Part shown: positions 13,631 through 24,772 of the stretch, in pieces | Numbering within the stretch: position 1 is the stretch's first letter | How the letters are laid out: every line of letters begins with the position of its first letter | DNA from: Setoptus koraiensis | Lineage: Eukaryota; Arthropoda | Assembly: GCA_048013815.1 (NCBI GenBank) | Contig: CM106585.1 | Location: 14,880,001 to 14,944,000 of the forward strand | Direction: 5' to 3' | DNA length: 64,000 nucleotides | The notes under the pieces: generated by a model | The model's database searches: none | Told to the model about the DNA's origin: nothing | Seen by the model: only the letters and a program-made list of their open reading frames with translations | Translations under genes and position numbers: made by a program

Positions 13631-16600
13631 CTAGAAGAAACGTGAGTCAAGTTTGTTATTGAATGTGATATTTTGATGAAAGAGCCAACAAGAGTGTATA
13701 CAGTGTAGAAAAACATGGAGGAAACAAGAGGTATTGTTGTAAGAGTTAATTGTCTTTTGTTATTGCCACGTTTCGGAACTTCTGATGGATTCCTTTTCAT
13801 TTTATCATGATTAAATGTACGTGACTTTTCATATTACAGAGATGGTTTGTGGGATGTTCTCGATTATGAATTCAATCTATCACATTTTCAAGATTCATAC
13901 TAGATCAAGCGATAGTTAAAAGGCATCGAGACAATTCCCTCGATTGCTTTTGAATCGATATTTGAATCGATATTTCTCTGGCAAATCGAATCTCAAAGAC
14001 TCAGTTCCGAGGCCAGATCTTCTTTCGATTTTGTTCATCGAAATCGGTTCGTTCAATTAATAGTCGTTATCTGAACACAAATTGAGTATTAATCAATACC
14101 GACCACAATAATGATGTCAACTCTGGGAACAGAATGACATGAGGGAGATTCTAGAATTTGCTTACTTATTAGTACGTTGCATTGGTACCAAATGAGATCC
14201 TTAGAGATTTAGGCAATATAACATCTACCATGAATATTCACCGCCGTGTAAGTTGAAAAAATATATGATTTAAAGTGCCAATAATAATAGTTACATCCGA
14301 GGGTAATAAAGATTTGTTTTTCGGGGCGGGACTTGTCACGTTCCTTGATGATGAATCGAAAAATCGTCTCCCTTTTTCACTAAGTCCTAAAGCTATGGTT
14401 GATAGTATTGAATATGTAACTAGAATCGTCATATGTTTCCGACAGTAAATCTGGTGATTTGAATGGGAACTCAAGAAACACTAAAGAAGTAAGTTATAAG
14501 TTGTTGTAGAATACGTTTTCTGTGTATTCTGTTGTTATCTTCATTTGATGTGCTGACCAGGAGGCTATCTGGAGTCGATAACGATCTAAACGCAATTTCC
14601 CCAATGCATACACTCAAACTGAATGTTATGAAATGTGATGCAACAGATTAATCATCGACAATTGTTGCCATTTTGAAAATAAAATCCAATAATCATTAAA
14701 CTGCTGTCGAATGTTGTTGCATTGTAGATGAAATAGATACTCCAAAATTGATATTGTTTGCAGTCTAATGTTCCTCTCTGTGCAATGTTCTGGTCTACTA
14801 ATGTATATACATTGATAGTAAACAAAAATACTAAAGATATTCGCTGTTTGCATTCATTGATTGGCATATAATAATACAATTTTTTCCATGTTCAATATTC
14901 GTGATTGATTTCGGCAACAGGATAATATATCATGCTTGCAGCAAATTGTTGCAGTTGCAATAGTGTAAATGAATTGCTTACTCAGTTAAAGAGAGGAAAT
15001 GTTAATTAAGTAGAGTCACATGGATTTTCTGATATAGAATGGTGATAATAATAGTGATGATGATAATAATAACATTATAATTGAATAATAATAATGTCAA
15101 TAAATTTTCTCGTTTGGCTTCGCTTTGCTTGCAGTAATAATATTTAAAGCAATGTTTTCTTTTTGTTGTTATTACTGTTTCTGTTCCTCCAACTCCCGCA
15201 GCTTGTAGGCTGATGTCGACGCTTCTCTCTGTTACGTCGTCCTGAAGTTGAGTCCATTCGCTCTGTCATGATCCTAAATGCTTCATCCTTATCCTCATTG
15301 TTGTCTACAATTCTAACTACATTTTATCATTTTTAGTATTGTTAGATTATCATGATATCTAGAGATCGTACCGTTTTTATCTTTTCATCAGTATTAACAG
15401 TACCCCCATAAAATACGGTCAATATCCAATGGATTGCGGATAGATGATATTTCTACAGTTGATACTCAACGGTATGTATGAGACAAATTGGACTACTTAT
15501 AAGAGAGACACAAGAAAATTTTGCTTACGATAATCTATGTGTGAGCCTACTGAGTTCACTTGCTGTCCATGCGAAAGGGTGAATGAATGTAGATATTCTA
15601 GTTATATCATAGCTTCAGTCGGTTACCAAGTGAAGCAACAAGCTTCGGCCGAATAACAACAGTGTAACCATTAGTATACACATTATTCACAGTTGTCTGT
15701 GTCCCGTTACACACTACCAAGTCTTACGATTGGCCAGTCATATGTAAATGGTCAAAGACTCAACAGGTTTCTCCTTATCATTTTAAACTCAGACTCCATT
15801 TTTAAGTAAAGATAGGTCACTTGTATGTATGCGACTGTTGTAAACATCCCACAAACAAAGTAACATCTAGTGGAAAATTCATCTTGGTATCACCACAAGC
15901 AAGTGTTCTACATGTCGTCTTAGGTGATCACCAGTGGGATAGTTTAGTTATGACAACAACGCAAAATTTTTGCTTGTTTTTATAGCAAATATGAAACAAG
16001 CTGTAAACTAGATCATGAGAGAGATATACCTTTATTCCATATGCCGAGGCAGTGTCACGTTCAGCTTTGCAATCCGACCAGCAGATCATCAAACAACGTT
16101 TGTCATAGAGAACAATAAGAAAACTGAGACTTTTATTACTACTGATAGTGGCCTAAGAGGTTCGTAATAATAACATAAAGTCTGAGTCCGGCTGTTGTGA
16201 GCTTCATTTCTACTCACTGCTATAACTTCCTGACTGTTGCATTTTTTAGGGTATGACTAACAAATAAAACGGTACTGTACATGCATTGATAAATGAGAAA
16301 GATAAGTTCATCCTTTGATTGACCGATGTGCCATCATTGTTGCGGGGTTTTGATAGATTGAGAAATTGATGAATTTAAAAATCACAACGATTCTGAGTTC
16401 TTTACTTTGCATCCTCAAAGGGACTGTCACATACTTTAGTGGGTCCATGTGGCACCAAAACATATTTATCTTATCCCCCGAACTAGAAACGATAAACTCT
16501 TTATCAATTAAAAGATACCAATATTTGGTTTAGAAAGAAATCGAAACATGACAAATACTGACTTCGCCGATGCATAGTGTTGTCGCGATACTACATGACT

Positions 16601-16692
16601 TTTCGAATATATGCAATATCCAAATGAAGATATGATAGCAAGGGTAGATTAATCGCATATGCAAAGATTCAAAAGTAGTTTTTCTGAGGTTA
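13631..16692. other. Upstream introns/intergenic DNA of the Rab11-FIP gene
   Basis: About 3 kb, AT-rich, with ATA/ATG repeats near 15040-15090. It probably contains upstream exons and the promoter of the FIP gene, but none could be placed with matching splice phase. The 3' end of the next gene (stop at 16693, minus strand) begins at its right edge. Confidence 0.4.
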
Positions 16693-19272
16693 TCAGTAAC
16701 ACTCTAACCCCTGACAATTAAGTTTATTTTCCTCACAGGCTAGCACATCCATTATGACTGTTCTTTCTTTGAAACACTGTTCAGTCTCCTCGTCCAAGTC
16801 TTCCGTCAATTTCATTCCCGAAGTGAACCACTCCAGAACACCTTCAATCGTCGTTTTTTGAGATACTGTTATCTCTTTCATCTGTAAACCGTTACCAAAG
16901 ATATCTGAAATAGATAATGTACTCTTCATAGCACTTCTTGTTTTTCCAATTTGTTCCAGTGGTTCTTTTGGCGGATGGCTGTGGTCCGCGGCGTTCAGAT
17001 TCATTTCTCCCAAGACAGAATCTCTTGATATTGCGGGGCAGTTACTATTTTCACCTCCACTGGTTACAATTTTTGGCCAGTATTTGAGAAGAGCTGCTGA
17101 TAAAACTTTCAATTCTTTATCGCGCTCTAAAAAATTTTCTATTCTGTTACAACTACTGATAAATATTCTTTGGGTTTGATATGCTGAGCGACTGCTTGGT
17201 GAGAAGATTTCATACAAAGTAGAAATGAAATTCGATCTAACTAGCCTCTCAATACTATTTTCAAAATCTTTTCGAAGCACTAAGTTTTCTATTATCTGCA
17301 CCATTACTTTGTCGGCTAATTTCAAGCAGGCACTTGATATGCCAAGTCGAACTGACAAACACGTGCCATACATTATCTTGTCAAGGATGGAATCATTTTT
17401 GGGGCTCATCTCTAATTCGAGTATATTATTTAAGTAGCCAGATTTGGATGAGGATGTTGTTTCCGCCAGAAGCGCGATTATTTTCTCTCTAATCTCACAA
17501 GATGATTCTATGTCACAGAGGTAATGTACCAATAGATAGGGTATGTGCTCAAATTGATTGAATCCGAATCTGCTCAATTCAACTTCCTCTGCGTCCATAG
17601 CTGTCATAATAGATAAACATGGGGTCATCAGGTAACTGTTATTGGTTTCACAACTGTATGGCCAAACTTTCAACATTATGGTAGCAGAAAGTTCCGCTGC
17701 ATCCACGATAGCATCGAATCCTGTCGCTTCAATGTATACAGCCAGCAAAGTCAATGTCTCCACCAAGAGTGATACATCATTCGAGTTCAGTCCTCTATCT
17801 ACTGACTTGAGCATCAAAGAAGTGAATTGCGTCTTTTCAACCACACCAAAGATACATTTCAATGCCTTTGGTTGCGTGATTCCCGATTGGATAGAGTTAA
17901 ATTTAACAGGAGACTCGGTGAATATCCTCAACCCTTTGAAGATCTGGAACAGGAACAGATCATTTGTCATCTGTCCACCAAGATCGGCCATCGTGGAGAA
18001 AAGGTGACGGGATTCATTCTCGATTGCTTCCTTGGGCAATAGATCGTATAGATGGCACATATGGTGTAAAACTTCAAATGATTGCATAACTTCACGATAA
18101 TGTTCGCTTTTGTTCATATTACTTGTTATGTAGCATGAGATTATATCTATGATCTTTCTCAACATTCGCAAATCGCTTACTTGGACACTCGATATTCTAG
18201 CAATCTCTATCAAAATAAATAGTATAGATGACTTGTCAACAAGTCTGTCGACATAAGCACGCTCGGTAGCATCAAGATTTAATTGAGTGATCATATTTGT
18301 AGCGAACTCATTATTTCCAGCCATGCTCAATAGAGGATAGAGAATGTATTTTGACCAATTGAATTCCTCAACATCATTTTTTGGGTAACCTCTAATAACA
18401 ACATAAGCTGCAATGGGTTTCAATGTAATACTCTTGTAATTGTTTAAAGTGTGTAGAACTAAATCATCCTTGTTAGTTCCAACTGATGTTAGAGATAAAC
18501 ATTGAGAATATACGACTAAATCATCAATAAGTAGATTTTCTCTGGTGAGAACCTTTTCTAAATTTTGGACTAACAGATCGTCGATTGAGTATCTCCTAAC
18601 AAAGCTTTCAAGTGCAGTGCTAGATTTGGATATGGACTTGATTTCAAGTAATGAATTCATAGAGAACTCTTCAATAGATAACTTGACTAGCTCTTTCAAC
18701 TTGGGCAAAAACTTTTCAGTATATTGAGGCAGGTCACCAACAGTCTTTTCAGGTATACAAATGAGATTGCGAAACAATTCCCTTGCGATAGTTACAATGT
18801 GATGAGACCTTTTGAAATTGAGAAAATGACGCACCAATGCAACGAATCCCTTCTCTTCCATCAATATTTCTAAAGCAGGAAATGATTGCACGATGTGTGT
18901 TAGTGCCTCCAGAAATCCGTAAATACTGGACAAATTTGTAGAGCTCAACATTTCGCGTGATCTATTGACTATTGCATTAATTAATAATGTGGCTGGTTCG
19001 TCTAAATGATTAGCCGGTGGAGAGGTTGGAATTGTTAGCGCTGCAATTCTAAAGGCTGCATTCTGGTTCATCTGTGTGAAGTAATCCTCGTTGATTAGTT
19101 CGGCAATGCCAGAGATGAATTTATCACGGTCCGAGATCACATTGCTGTTGATGTTGAATGATGAGATAAACCTGTCTATAATAGTGTCATCAACAATATT
19201 TTTGTGTGGATCATTGATTATAATACTGATGGCCCTCCACAATGTTTCGTCATTGAGTTCTGTAGCTGTCAT
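16693..19272 (-). CDS. Large helical-repeat protein, possible BRAT1 homologue
   Basis: A single intronless frame of 859 codons from the ATG at 19272. The frame stays open upstream without another ATG, so an earlier spliced start is possible. The protein is almost entirely amphipathic helices of HEAT/ARM style (LSSIYGFLEALTHIVQSFPA, then many similar), with a Ser-rich linker near residue 770 and a charged C-terminal helix ending LNCQGLECY. The length, HEAT architecture and terminal Cys-Tyr recall BRAT1 (821 residues in human), whose last residues are reported to enter the active site of the Integrator nuclease INTS11. That assignment is inference from overall form; I see no diagnostic internal motif. 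It is divergently paired with HSDL2. Gene reality is nearly certain. Confidence 0.85.
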   Translation of the reverse strand: MTATELNDETLWRAISIIINDPHKNIVDDTIIDRFISSFNINSNVISDRDKFISGIAELINEDYFTQMNQNAAFRIAALTIPTSPPANHLDEPATLLINAIVNRSREMLSSTNLSSIYGFLEALTHIVQSFPALEILMEEKGFVALVRHFLNFKRSHHIVTIARELFRNLICIPEKTVGDLPQYTEKFLPKLKELVKLSIEEFSMNSLLEIKSISKSSTALESFVRRYSIDDLLVQNLEKVLTRENLLIDDLVVYSQCLSLTSVGTNKDDLVLHTLNNYKSITLKPIAAYVVIRGYPKNDVEEFNWSKYILYPLLSMAGNNEFATNMITQLNLDATERAYVDRLVDKSSILFILIEIARISSVQVSDLRMLRKIIDIISCYITSNMNKSEHYREVMQSFEVLHHMCHLYDLLPKEAIENESRHLFSTMADLGGQMTNDLFLFQIFKGLRIFTESPVKFNSIQSGITQPKALKCIFGVVEKTQFTSLMLKSVDRGLNSNDVSLLVETLTLLAVYIEATGFDAIVDAAELSATIMLKVWPYSCETNNSYLMTPCLSIMTAMDAEEVELSRFGFNQFEHIPYLLVHYLCDIESSCEIREKIIALLAETTSSSKSGYLNNILELEMSPKNDSILDKIMYGTCLSVRLGISSACLKLADKVMVQIIENLVLRKDFENSIERLVRSNFISTLYEIFSPSSRSAYQTQRIFISSCNRIENFLERDKELKVLSAALLKYWPKIVTSGGENSNCPAISRDSVLGEMNLNAADHSHPPKEPLEQIGKTRSAMKSTLSISDIFGNGLQMKEITVSQKTTIEGVLEWFTSGMKLTEDLDEETEQCFKERTVIMDVLACEENKLNCQGLECY

Positions 19273-19567
19273 GATGGTGGGTCCACTGGATGTGATCGTT
19301 GAGATTGGAATAGAAACGTTTTTGGGGCCAACATCTGGTATCACAGATGATAATTCATAACATGTGGAGTTCTGTGGTCGACGGGCCGTCAGTGACGGCG
19401 TTTTTCAAATACGCCACAAAAGCCCCTGGCGGATTTTTTTCGCACTGGGCGCATCGCGATTGAAATAATGCACTCACTTTCAATTGACAATTCATTGTGA
19501 ACTGATCGGGCCAGCAAGACCAAACATCTTTTATTTAGACTTATAGTAGTAATATTGATAGTACATT
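19273..19567. promoter_or_regulatory. Shared divergent promoter region
   Basis: Under 300 bp separates the ATGs of the minus-strand helical-repeat gene and plus-strand HSDL2. It contains GC-richer DNA (19378-19460) and no clear TATA box. A bidirectional promoter is the simplest reading. Confidence 0.5.
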
Positions 19568-20925
19568 ATGTTGGCCGGAAAAACCATATTTGTCACTGGC
19601 TCAAGTCGAGGTATCGGAAGGGCAATCGCGTTGAAATGCGCCAAAGATGGTGCGAATGTTGTGATTGCAGCAAAAACAACCGAGCCGCACCCGAAACTCC
19701 CAGGAACTATTTATACTGTGGCCAAAGAAGGTGAGTGCCCATCAAGATTATAATCCGTGGATTATCATACATCTGTTCAATTGTATTCAGCGTCATGCAT
19801 AGGCAGTTTTCACCCAGTATTCACTGATTTACTTTTGTATTTATATTTCATGTAGTCGAAGAGGCCGGCGGACGAAGTCTGGCTGTTCAACTTGACTTGA
19901 GAGACGAAGACAGTATAAAGAACTCAGTCGATAAGACAGTGGATAAATTCGGAGGAATCGATATACTCGTGAATAATGCCAGCGCTATTTCCCTTTCTAC
20001 CGTCGAAGATACCCCCTTGAAAAGGTATGACCTGATGCACAGTATCAACGTAAGGGGTACATTCGCCATGTCAAAATATGCAATTCCACACCTGTTGAAA
20101 TCTTCAAATCCACACATCCTAACACTATCGCCGCCAATTGTATTGCAAGATTGTTGGTTCAAGAGCAACACTGCGTACACCATGTCAAAGTATGGTATGT
20201 CCCTTTGTATGTTTGGTCTCGCGGCTCAATTGAAAGGCAAGGTGACAGTCAATGCATTGTGGCCAAAAACCAGTATCTGGACGGCGGCCATGGACATGTT
20301 AGGTGGTGAGTCCAGTAGGAAGCTCTCTCGTAAGCCTAGCATAATGGCCGACGCCGCCTATGCCATTATTACTAAAAATGTCTCTACGTCAAACAGCGGC
20401 CGATTCCTAATCGACGAGGAAGTCCTCAGAAGTGAGGGTGTTAAAGATTTCGAGCAGTATGCCGAAGAGCCAGGTAATATGTTGTTGCCGGATTTCTTTT
20501 TGCCAGATGAAATAATGAAAGAATTCGAGGGCCGAGAGAACATTCAGGATAAGGTTCTGCACAACGAATCTGATAAGGGAGCTCAACAAACTGTAGATGA
20601 AATATTCCATCAAATAATCGATCGCATGACAGATGATGTTCGCGACAGTATAAATGGAGTCTTGCAAATAACGATCACCGATCACGACTTAACATATATC
20701 TTTCATGCCAAGAAGGGCTCCGCTGTGTCTGTCACTAGAGAGATAACAGATCAGAAACCCGATGCAACGGTGTCTATGGATCTGGCCACCTTTGTAGGAC
20801 TCAGGAGCGGAAAAATCAAGCCAGTAACAGCATTCTTGAGTGGAATTATCAAAGTTAAGGGCAAGATGAACTTTGCCATAAAATTAGAGAAAGTATTTTC
20901 CATGGAGCTTAAGTCCATGTTATGA
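19568..20925 (+). CDS. HSDL2: Hydroxysteroid dehydrogenase-like protein 2 (peroxisomal SDR plus SCP2)
   Basis: Two exons, 19568-19730 and 19856-20925, with a 125 bp intron (phase 1), give 410 residues against 418 in human. The N-terminal short-chain dehydrogenase domain shows the cofactor motif TGSSRGIG, the conserved VVIAAKTTEPHPKLPGTIYT, NNASAIS, and the catalytic YTMSK after SPPIVLQDCWF. The C-terminal third is an SCP2 sterol-carrier domain (VDEIFHQIIDRM to IKVKGKMNFAIKLEKVF). HSDL2 is a peroxisomal, fatty-acid-linked oxidoreductase whose exact substrate is unsettled. The protein ends in Ser-Met-Leu, a plausible non-canonical peroxisomal targeting signal (human ends Ala-Arg-Leu). The start follows TACATT and fits the family start. 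The 3' end is duplicated downstream. Confidence 0.96.
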
Positions 20926-21537
20926 TTATCTTGCATCACATGCATACTAATCCGAAAGCAATATCTTTTTCACTTTGCAATGAATTAGAAACGTATCATA
21001 TTTTTTTTTTTGTAAGCTTGTGAAGGAATGATTCCAGTTCACAGCCAGAGGACTGAACCAATGGGTTTAATGGTGGTCCCCTTCAGAAACTAATTTTCTG
21101 TCAATAAATAAAATAGCTTGGGCAAAAAAAGAGTTACTCACTTAGCAGCGTTTGCTTAAGTTTCAAGTCTATAGTTGATTAAAGTTGTAGGCTGTTCATC
21201 GATAGCAAAAAGTGGCAAATACTGATGATGGAACAGATCATTTTTTTGTCTCTTTACTGACTCCCACGAAAATGAATGTAAATCTCGTCGGTTGTCGAAG
21301 AATATTGCCGCTACGAACAATAGTAATTGCAAATCATTCAATTCTGGGTGCTCAGACCGGTTATATAGCAAAGTGGTTTGTTTGCATTGCAATCGATCCA
21401 TTCATCGGACAGAGGGCGAGAGAGAGCGAGAGAGATCTGAAAATGGATAGATAGACATAGAGATACTCTATAGAGAGGCCTACTACTGGGGCAGTTTCAG
21501 AATATTCGCCGATCTCATACAATTTGTTTGGCAAGTA
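20580..21537 (+). repeat. Tandem duplication, unit 1 (HSDL2 3' end and flank)
   Basis: The last part of the HSDL2 SCP2 exon, the 3'UTR and about 600 bp downstream recur at about 22530-23525. Shared landmarks are TCAATAAATAAA, the AGTTACTCA block, AGTCTATAGTTGAT, and the GCCGATCTCATACA end. The unit is terminated at 21537 by the inserted transposon. Confidence 0.85.
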
Positions 21538-22223
21538 AAGTGCGTTCCAAGTTTTCTCGTACAATTGTTCAAATCACTGTGAATTCTAAACTAGAATGAT
21601 GAGACAAACATTTTATTGTATCAACTAAGCTTCAACATTAATAATGTTTTGGTGCCGTCCTATTGACCAACTTGCGACAAGCCTCCTTGCATCTCTCAAT
21701 TTGTTTAGAATTATATAATGGTGCCACTGGTCGCTTCCTCACATCAATACCCAACTGTTGTTTACATCTTTGTATGGATGTTGTGCTGATATTCAGCTTG
21801 GCAGCGGCTTCTCGGACGGACGTCTTGGGCGATTTCGTGAAAAGCTTCTTCACCTTCTTGAGCATTTTTTCAGCTGTTGCAGTGGCCTTTGGTCCTCTTT
21901 TTTTCTTTGAATATGCGGATCCTGTATCCTTGAAACGTTTTAATATATCATATATAGTTTGCCTGGCCACTTTCTCCTCAGTGAAATGTTTAACAGTAAG
22001 TGCTGTATTGCAATCATTGTTTTCAAAAAACGCACAGATCCTCTCTGCTCTCACTTTTTTATCACTCAAAGGCATTCTGACTAAAAAATAATAATAAATC
22101 TCAAACATTATAATGACTGATATGTCACGTGAGCTTAATTGACCTCGCTCCTGATTATATAATCAGCTGTTTTTTATTTATTACACAATGAAGCACATGT
22201 ACGAGAAAACCTGGAACGCACTT
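21538..22223 (-). mobile_element. Internally deleted Tc1/mariner-type element (DD37E family)
   Basis: The 686 bp element has terminal inverted repeats AAGTGCGTTCCAAGTTTTCT (left) and its near-exact complement on the right. TA target duplications lie at 21536-21537 and 22224-22225. Inside, on the minus strand, is only the N-terminal DNA-binding part of the transposase (21638-22108), with a paired helix-turn-helix (ARQTIYDILKRFKDTGS; TSVREAAAKLNIS). The whole catalytic domain is missing, so it is non-autonomous. The same family occurs at 44190-45866. Confidence 0.93.
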
Positions 22224-22529
22224 TATATCTGTGCACATGATGGATTTCGGTACAATCATCATTCGACATTTGTCAGCGACCGAAATATCCGTTTAGCCGA
22301 GGAATAAGAACTGAAATGAACCAATAAAACCTTTCATGTCCTTGTGATTTGCCAATGTTTCATCTATTGAAACTATCTGCAACAAACTCGTAATAAGAAT
22401 GGCATATGACGAAATGTGTGGATTCTTAGAACATCAAGACGACGATCAGCATATGGATAAGATTGTCTGCATGGCAGATGATCCAACTGCTCGATCGGAC
22501 TACTGTATACTGAATCTAGAAAAAAGGCA
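22224..22529. other. Unique DNA between transposon and second duplication unit
   Basis: About 300 bp with no recognisable exon. It may be the breakpoint region of the HSDL2 tandem duplication. Confidence 0.4.
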
Positions 22530-22868
22530 CAGCAAATTGTGGAAGACGTACTACAACGAGCAGTCGATAGATTCAGCCAGAGAGAGGATCTTCTCAACAG
22601 TGTAAATGGAATATTGCGATTCACGATAACCGATTACGACCTAACGTAAGGCCAAGGAGGGCTCCCCCGCGTCTTTCACTCGGAATATAGCAGACCAGAA
22701 GCCCGATGTAACACTGTTTTCGGATCTAGCCACTTTTGTGGGACTTTTGACCGGAAAAATCAAGCCGATGACAGCTTTCTCGAGTGGGATGATTAAAGTT
22801 AGGGGCAAAATGAAGTGCGCCACGAAATTCGAAAAAATATTCTCTGCAGAGCTAAAGTCCATGCTATG
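22530..22868 (+). pseudogene. HSDL2 SCP2-domain fragment
   Basis: A partial copy of the HSDL2 last exon. It begins near QQIVEDVLQRAVDRF and keeps LLNSVNGILRFTITDYDLT, but then hits a stop and loses bases compared with the parent (around 22648-22660). The tail reads in frame again with LTGKIKPMTAFSSGMIKV and ends AELKSML followed by TGA. It has no dehydrogenase domain and no exon 1. It is the coding portion of tandem unit 2. Confidence 0.9.
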
Positions 22869-23525
22869 ATCCGAGCGTCTTGCAAGAGAAAAATCTCTAT
22901 CACACTCCGTCTTTTATTATTGAGCGCGTAATGAGATGATTCACAGTCACAACGAGGAGAGAAGATTAGACATACTGAGTTAGTCGGGTCCATAGGTGGT
23001 AGTCGTTTCCTGAAGCTAGCCTTTTAATCAATAAATAAACTAGCTTGAGCAAGAAGGAGTTACTCATAGTAGCAGCGATTGCGTAAGTTTCCAGTCTATA
23101 GTTGATCACAGTTGTTAGTTGTTTGTCGTTTACCAAAGATGGCAAGCACCATTGATGTTAATAATTATTTGTTTGTTTGTCTTCATGTTGTGCTTTACAC
23201 AAATCTTCCAAAAATAAATCTCTCGTTGTTCGTAGCGAGATATTGCCGTAACGAGCCACAGTCACGTAGTCATTGCTAATCATTCAGCTTGCGCCAGTCA
23301 GTTACCATGAAATGGCTGCCATTTTCAATTCATTCAATTCACCTGAGAATCATCGATCTAAGTGATTGCGTCAATGTTCGGACCGGTTATGAGGCGAATT
23401 GGTTCGATGGCGTGCAATCGAATTAGTGAGACAAACTAGACAGAAAGTGAGAGCGAGATAGATAGTCTGACTACTAATGGAGTTTTAGAGTGTTCGCCAA
23501 TCTCATTTAGTCTGTTTGTCAAAAG
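22530..23525 (+). repeat. Tandem duplication, unit 2
   Basis: Diverged second copy of 20580-21537. It carries the HSDL2 fragment, the matching 3' flank (TCAATAAATAAACTAGCTTG) and the end GCCAATCTCATTTAGTCTG. A CT-rich tract (23532-23578) follows. The degree of divergence suggests an old duplication that predates the transposon in unit 1, since unit 2 lacks that insertion. Confidence 0.85.
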
Positions 23526-23681
23526 TATCTGCGCTCTCTCTCTCTCTCTCTCTTTCTCTCTCCCTTTCTGTCTGTCGGTGCGATTGCATAACAAGACCAT
23601 GTTTGTGGAGACATCTTTTCGCCATACAGACACACAGACGCATTTGCATCGTATCCATTTCATGGGGCTCGGTCTCAATTG

Positions 23682-23689
23682 TATAAATA
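23682..23689 (+). promoter_or_regulatory. TATA box of secreted-protein gene 1
   Basis: TATAAATA lies 113 bp upstream of the ATG at 23795, with a CAGTGTTGCTCACAG stretch about 30 bp downstream as a likely start site. Confidence 0.6.
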
Positions 23690-23794
23690 AGTCCAGATGC
23701 TGATCAAGTTGTCAGTGTTGCTCACAGAACAGAGAGTCGTCAATTTGTCCACTCAAGAAGCAAACAATTTATTCATACGATTTGTGTCCGAACG

Positions 23795-24772
23795 ATGAGA
23801 GATTCAATGGATGGAAAAAGCGCAGTAATAATCTCGTTCGCATTGTTGTGGATCGTACAGTCCACAGATGGTGAGTTTGACAATAATCATACATATCGCA
23901 CACTTCATTCTGGAGGAGAATCAACTCTGAATATTTTTTCATCCACCTCTTCGGTTAGCGTTCGCACCACGAAGTGACTCGGTCAGGGTCAATTGTACCG
24001 GCGCATTTGACAAGGTGGAGGCTTGTGCCACGGGCAATGCCTACAGTTTTATTCATCCCGGCTACGAGCATCCGACAAATCCCCAAGAGTTGATCACAAG
24101 ATGCGCCATAAGCATGGAGAGTTTGGCCTGTTTCAAAAAGTACGCCAAATGCTTCGACCCCATCGTCAGAGAGGCCATGCTGAGTTTCGTTCGGGGACGA
24201 ATGGTTCGTGTGAATGCCCATTGCAAGAATTCAAATCCCGAGACAACTCGTTTCATGTTGGAGTCATTCAAGTGTTTGCGAGACGTGAGTATACTAGCGA
24301 ATGGACAGCAATAGATACACAGATCATTCAGCAAGATCACTCACCATTAATGAATTGCCTGTTTTCCCTGCCGACTGTATTGTGCAATGTATCAATTGAT
24401 TAGCACAAGGCTAAAAGCGGAGCCAATCTAGAGAGAAACCTCCTAATCAGACTGGACGGCGTGTCGTCCGCGGACAACATGGACTTTGGCCAGCGAGTCA
24501 AAATGGCATGTTGTAACATTTTGGATTTCAAGGAAAAATTTCACCAATCGCTTCTACCCCAATGCGAAAAATATGTCGCAGTCGTTGACGAGGATATATT
24601 GTCATACATTGGAGAATTGATTCCGTTGTTATGCGCCAAGTACGGCGACGCCAAGCTTAGACCGAATAAAGAATGTTCAAACTTGCCGAAATTGGTCTCC
24701 ACGCAACCAGTTAAATCAAAATCTTTAGGCAGCGCAATAGTGGCCATAGGAGCCACAATTGGAAAACAGTGA
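23795..24772 (+). CDS. Secreted cysteine-containing helical protein, paralogue 1 (divergent)
   Basis: Exons 23795-23870, 23959-24284 and 24404-24772 (phases 1 and 0) give 256 residues. A hydrophobic signal segment, AVIISFALLWIVQSTDA, is followed by a helical domain with scattered cysteines: VNCTG, CAISMESLACFKKYAKCF, FKCLRD, then MACCNILDFKEKF, QCEKY, LLCAKY and ECSNLP. The exon plan and the CC pair match the three paralogues at 28.0-33.2 kb, but overall sequence is far more divergent. The pattern loosely recalls the insect 27 kDa haemolymph glycoprotein group (DUF1397); I cannot confirm that. Role is unknown; probably extracellular. Confidence 0.85.

Noticed and set aside
15190-15313. Possible upstream FIP exon encoding EDKDEAFRIMTERMD on the minus strand
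   Set aside because: It has an acceptor-like site, but the donor and phase do not fit the next known exon (13630-13592), and EF-hand features are lacking.
19273-19344. Extra N-terminal codons before the ATG at 19272
   Set aside because: The frame is open, but the only initiator there would be GTG, which is not a normal nuclear start.
21663-22091. Long plus-strand frame over the DD37E element
   Set aside because: Shadow of the transposase frame on the other strand; the same shadow appears at 44322-44684.
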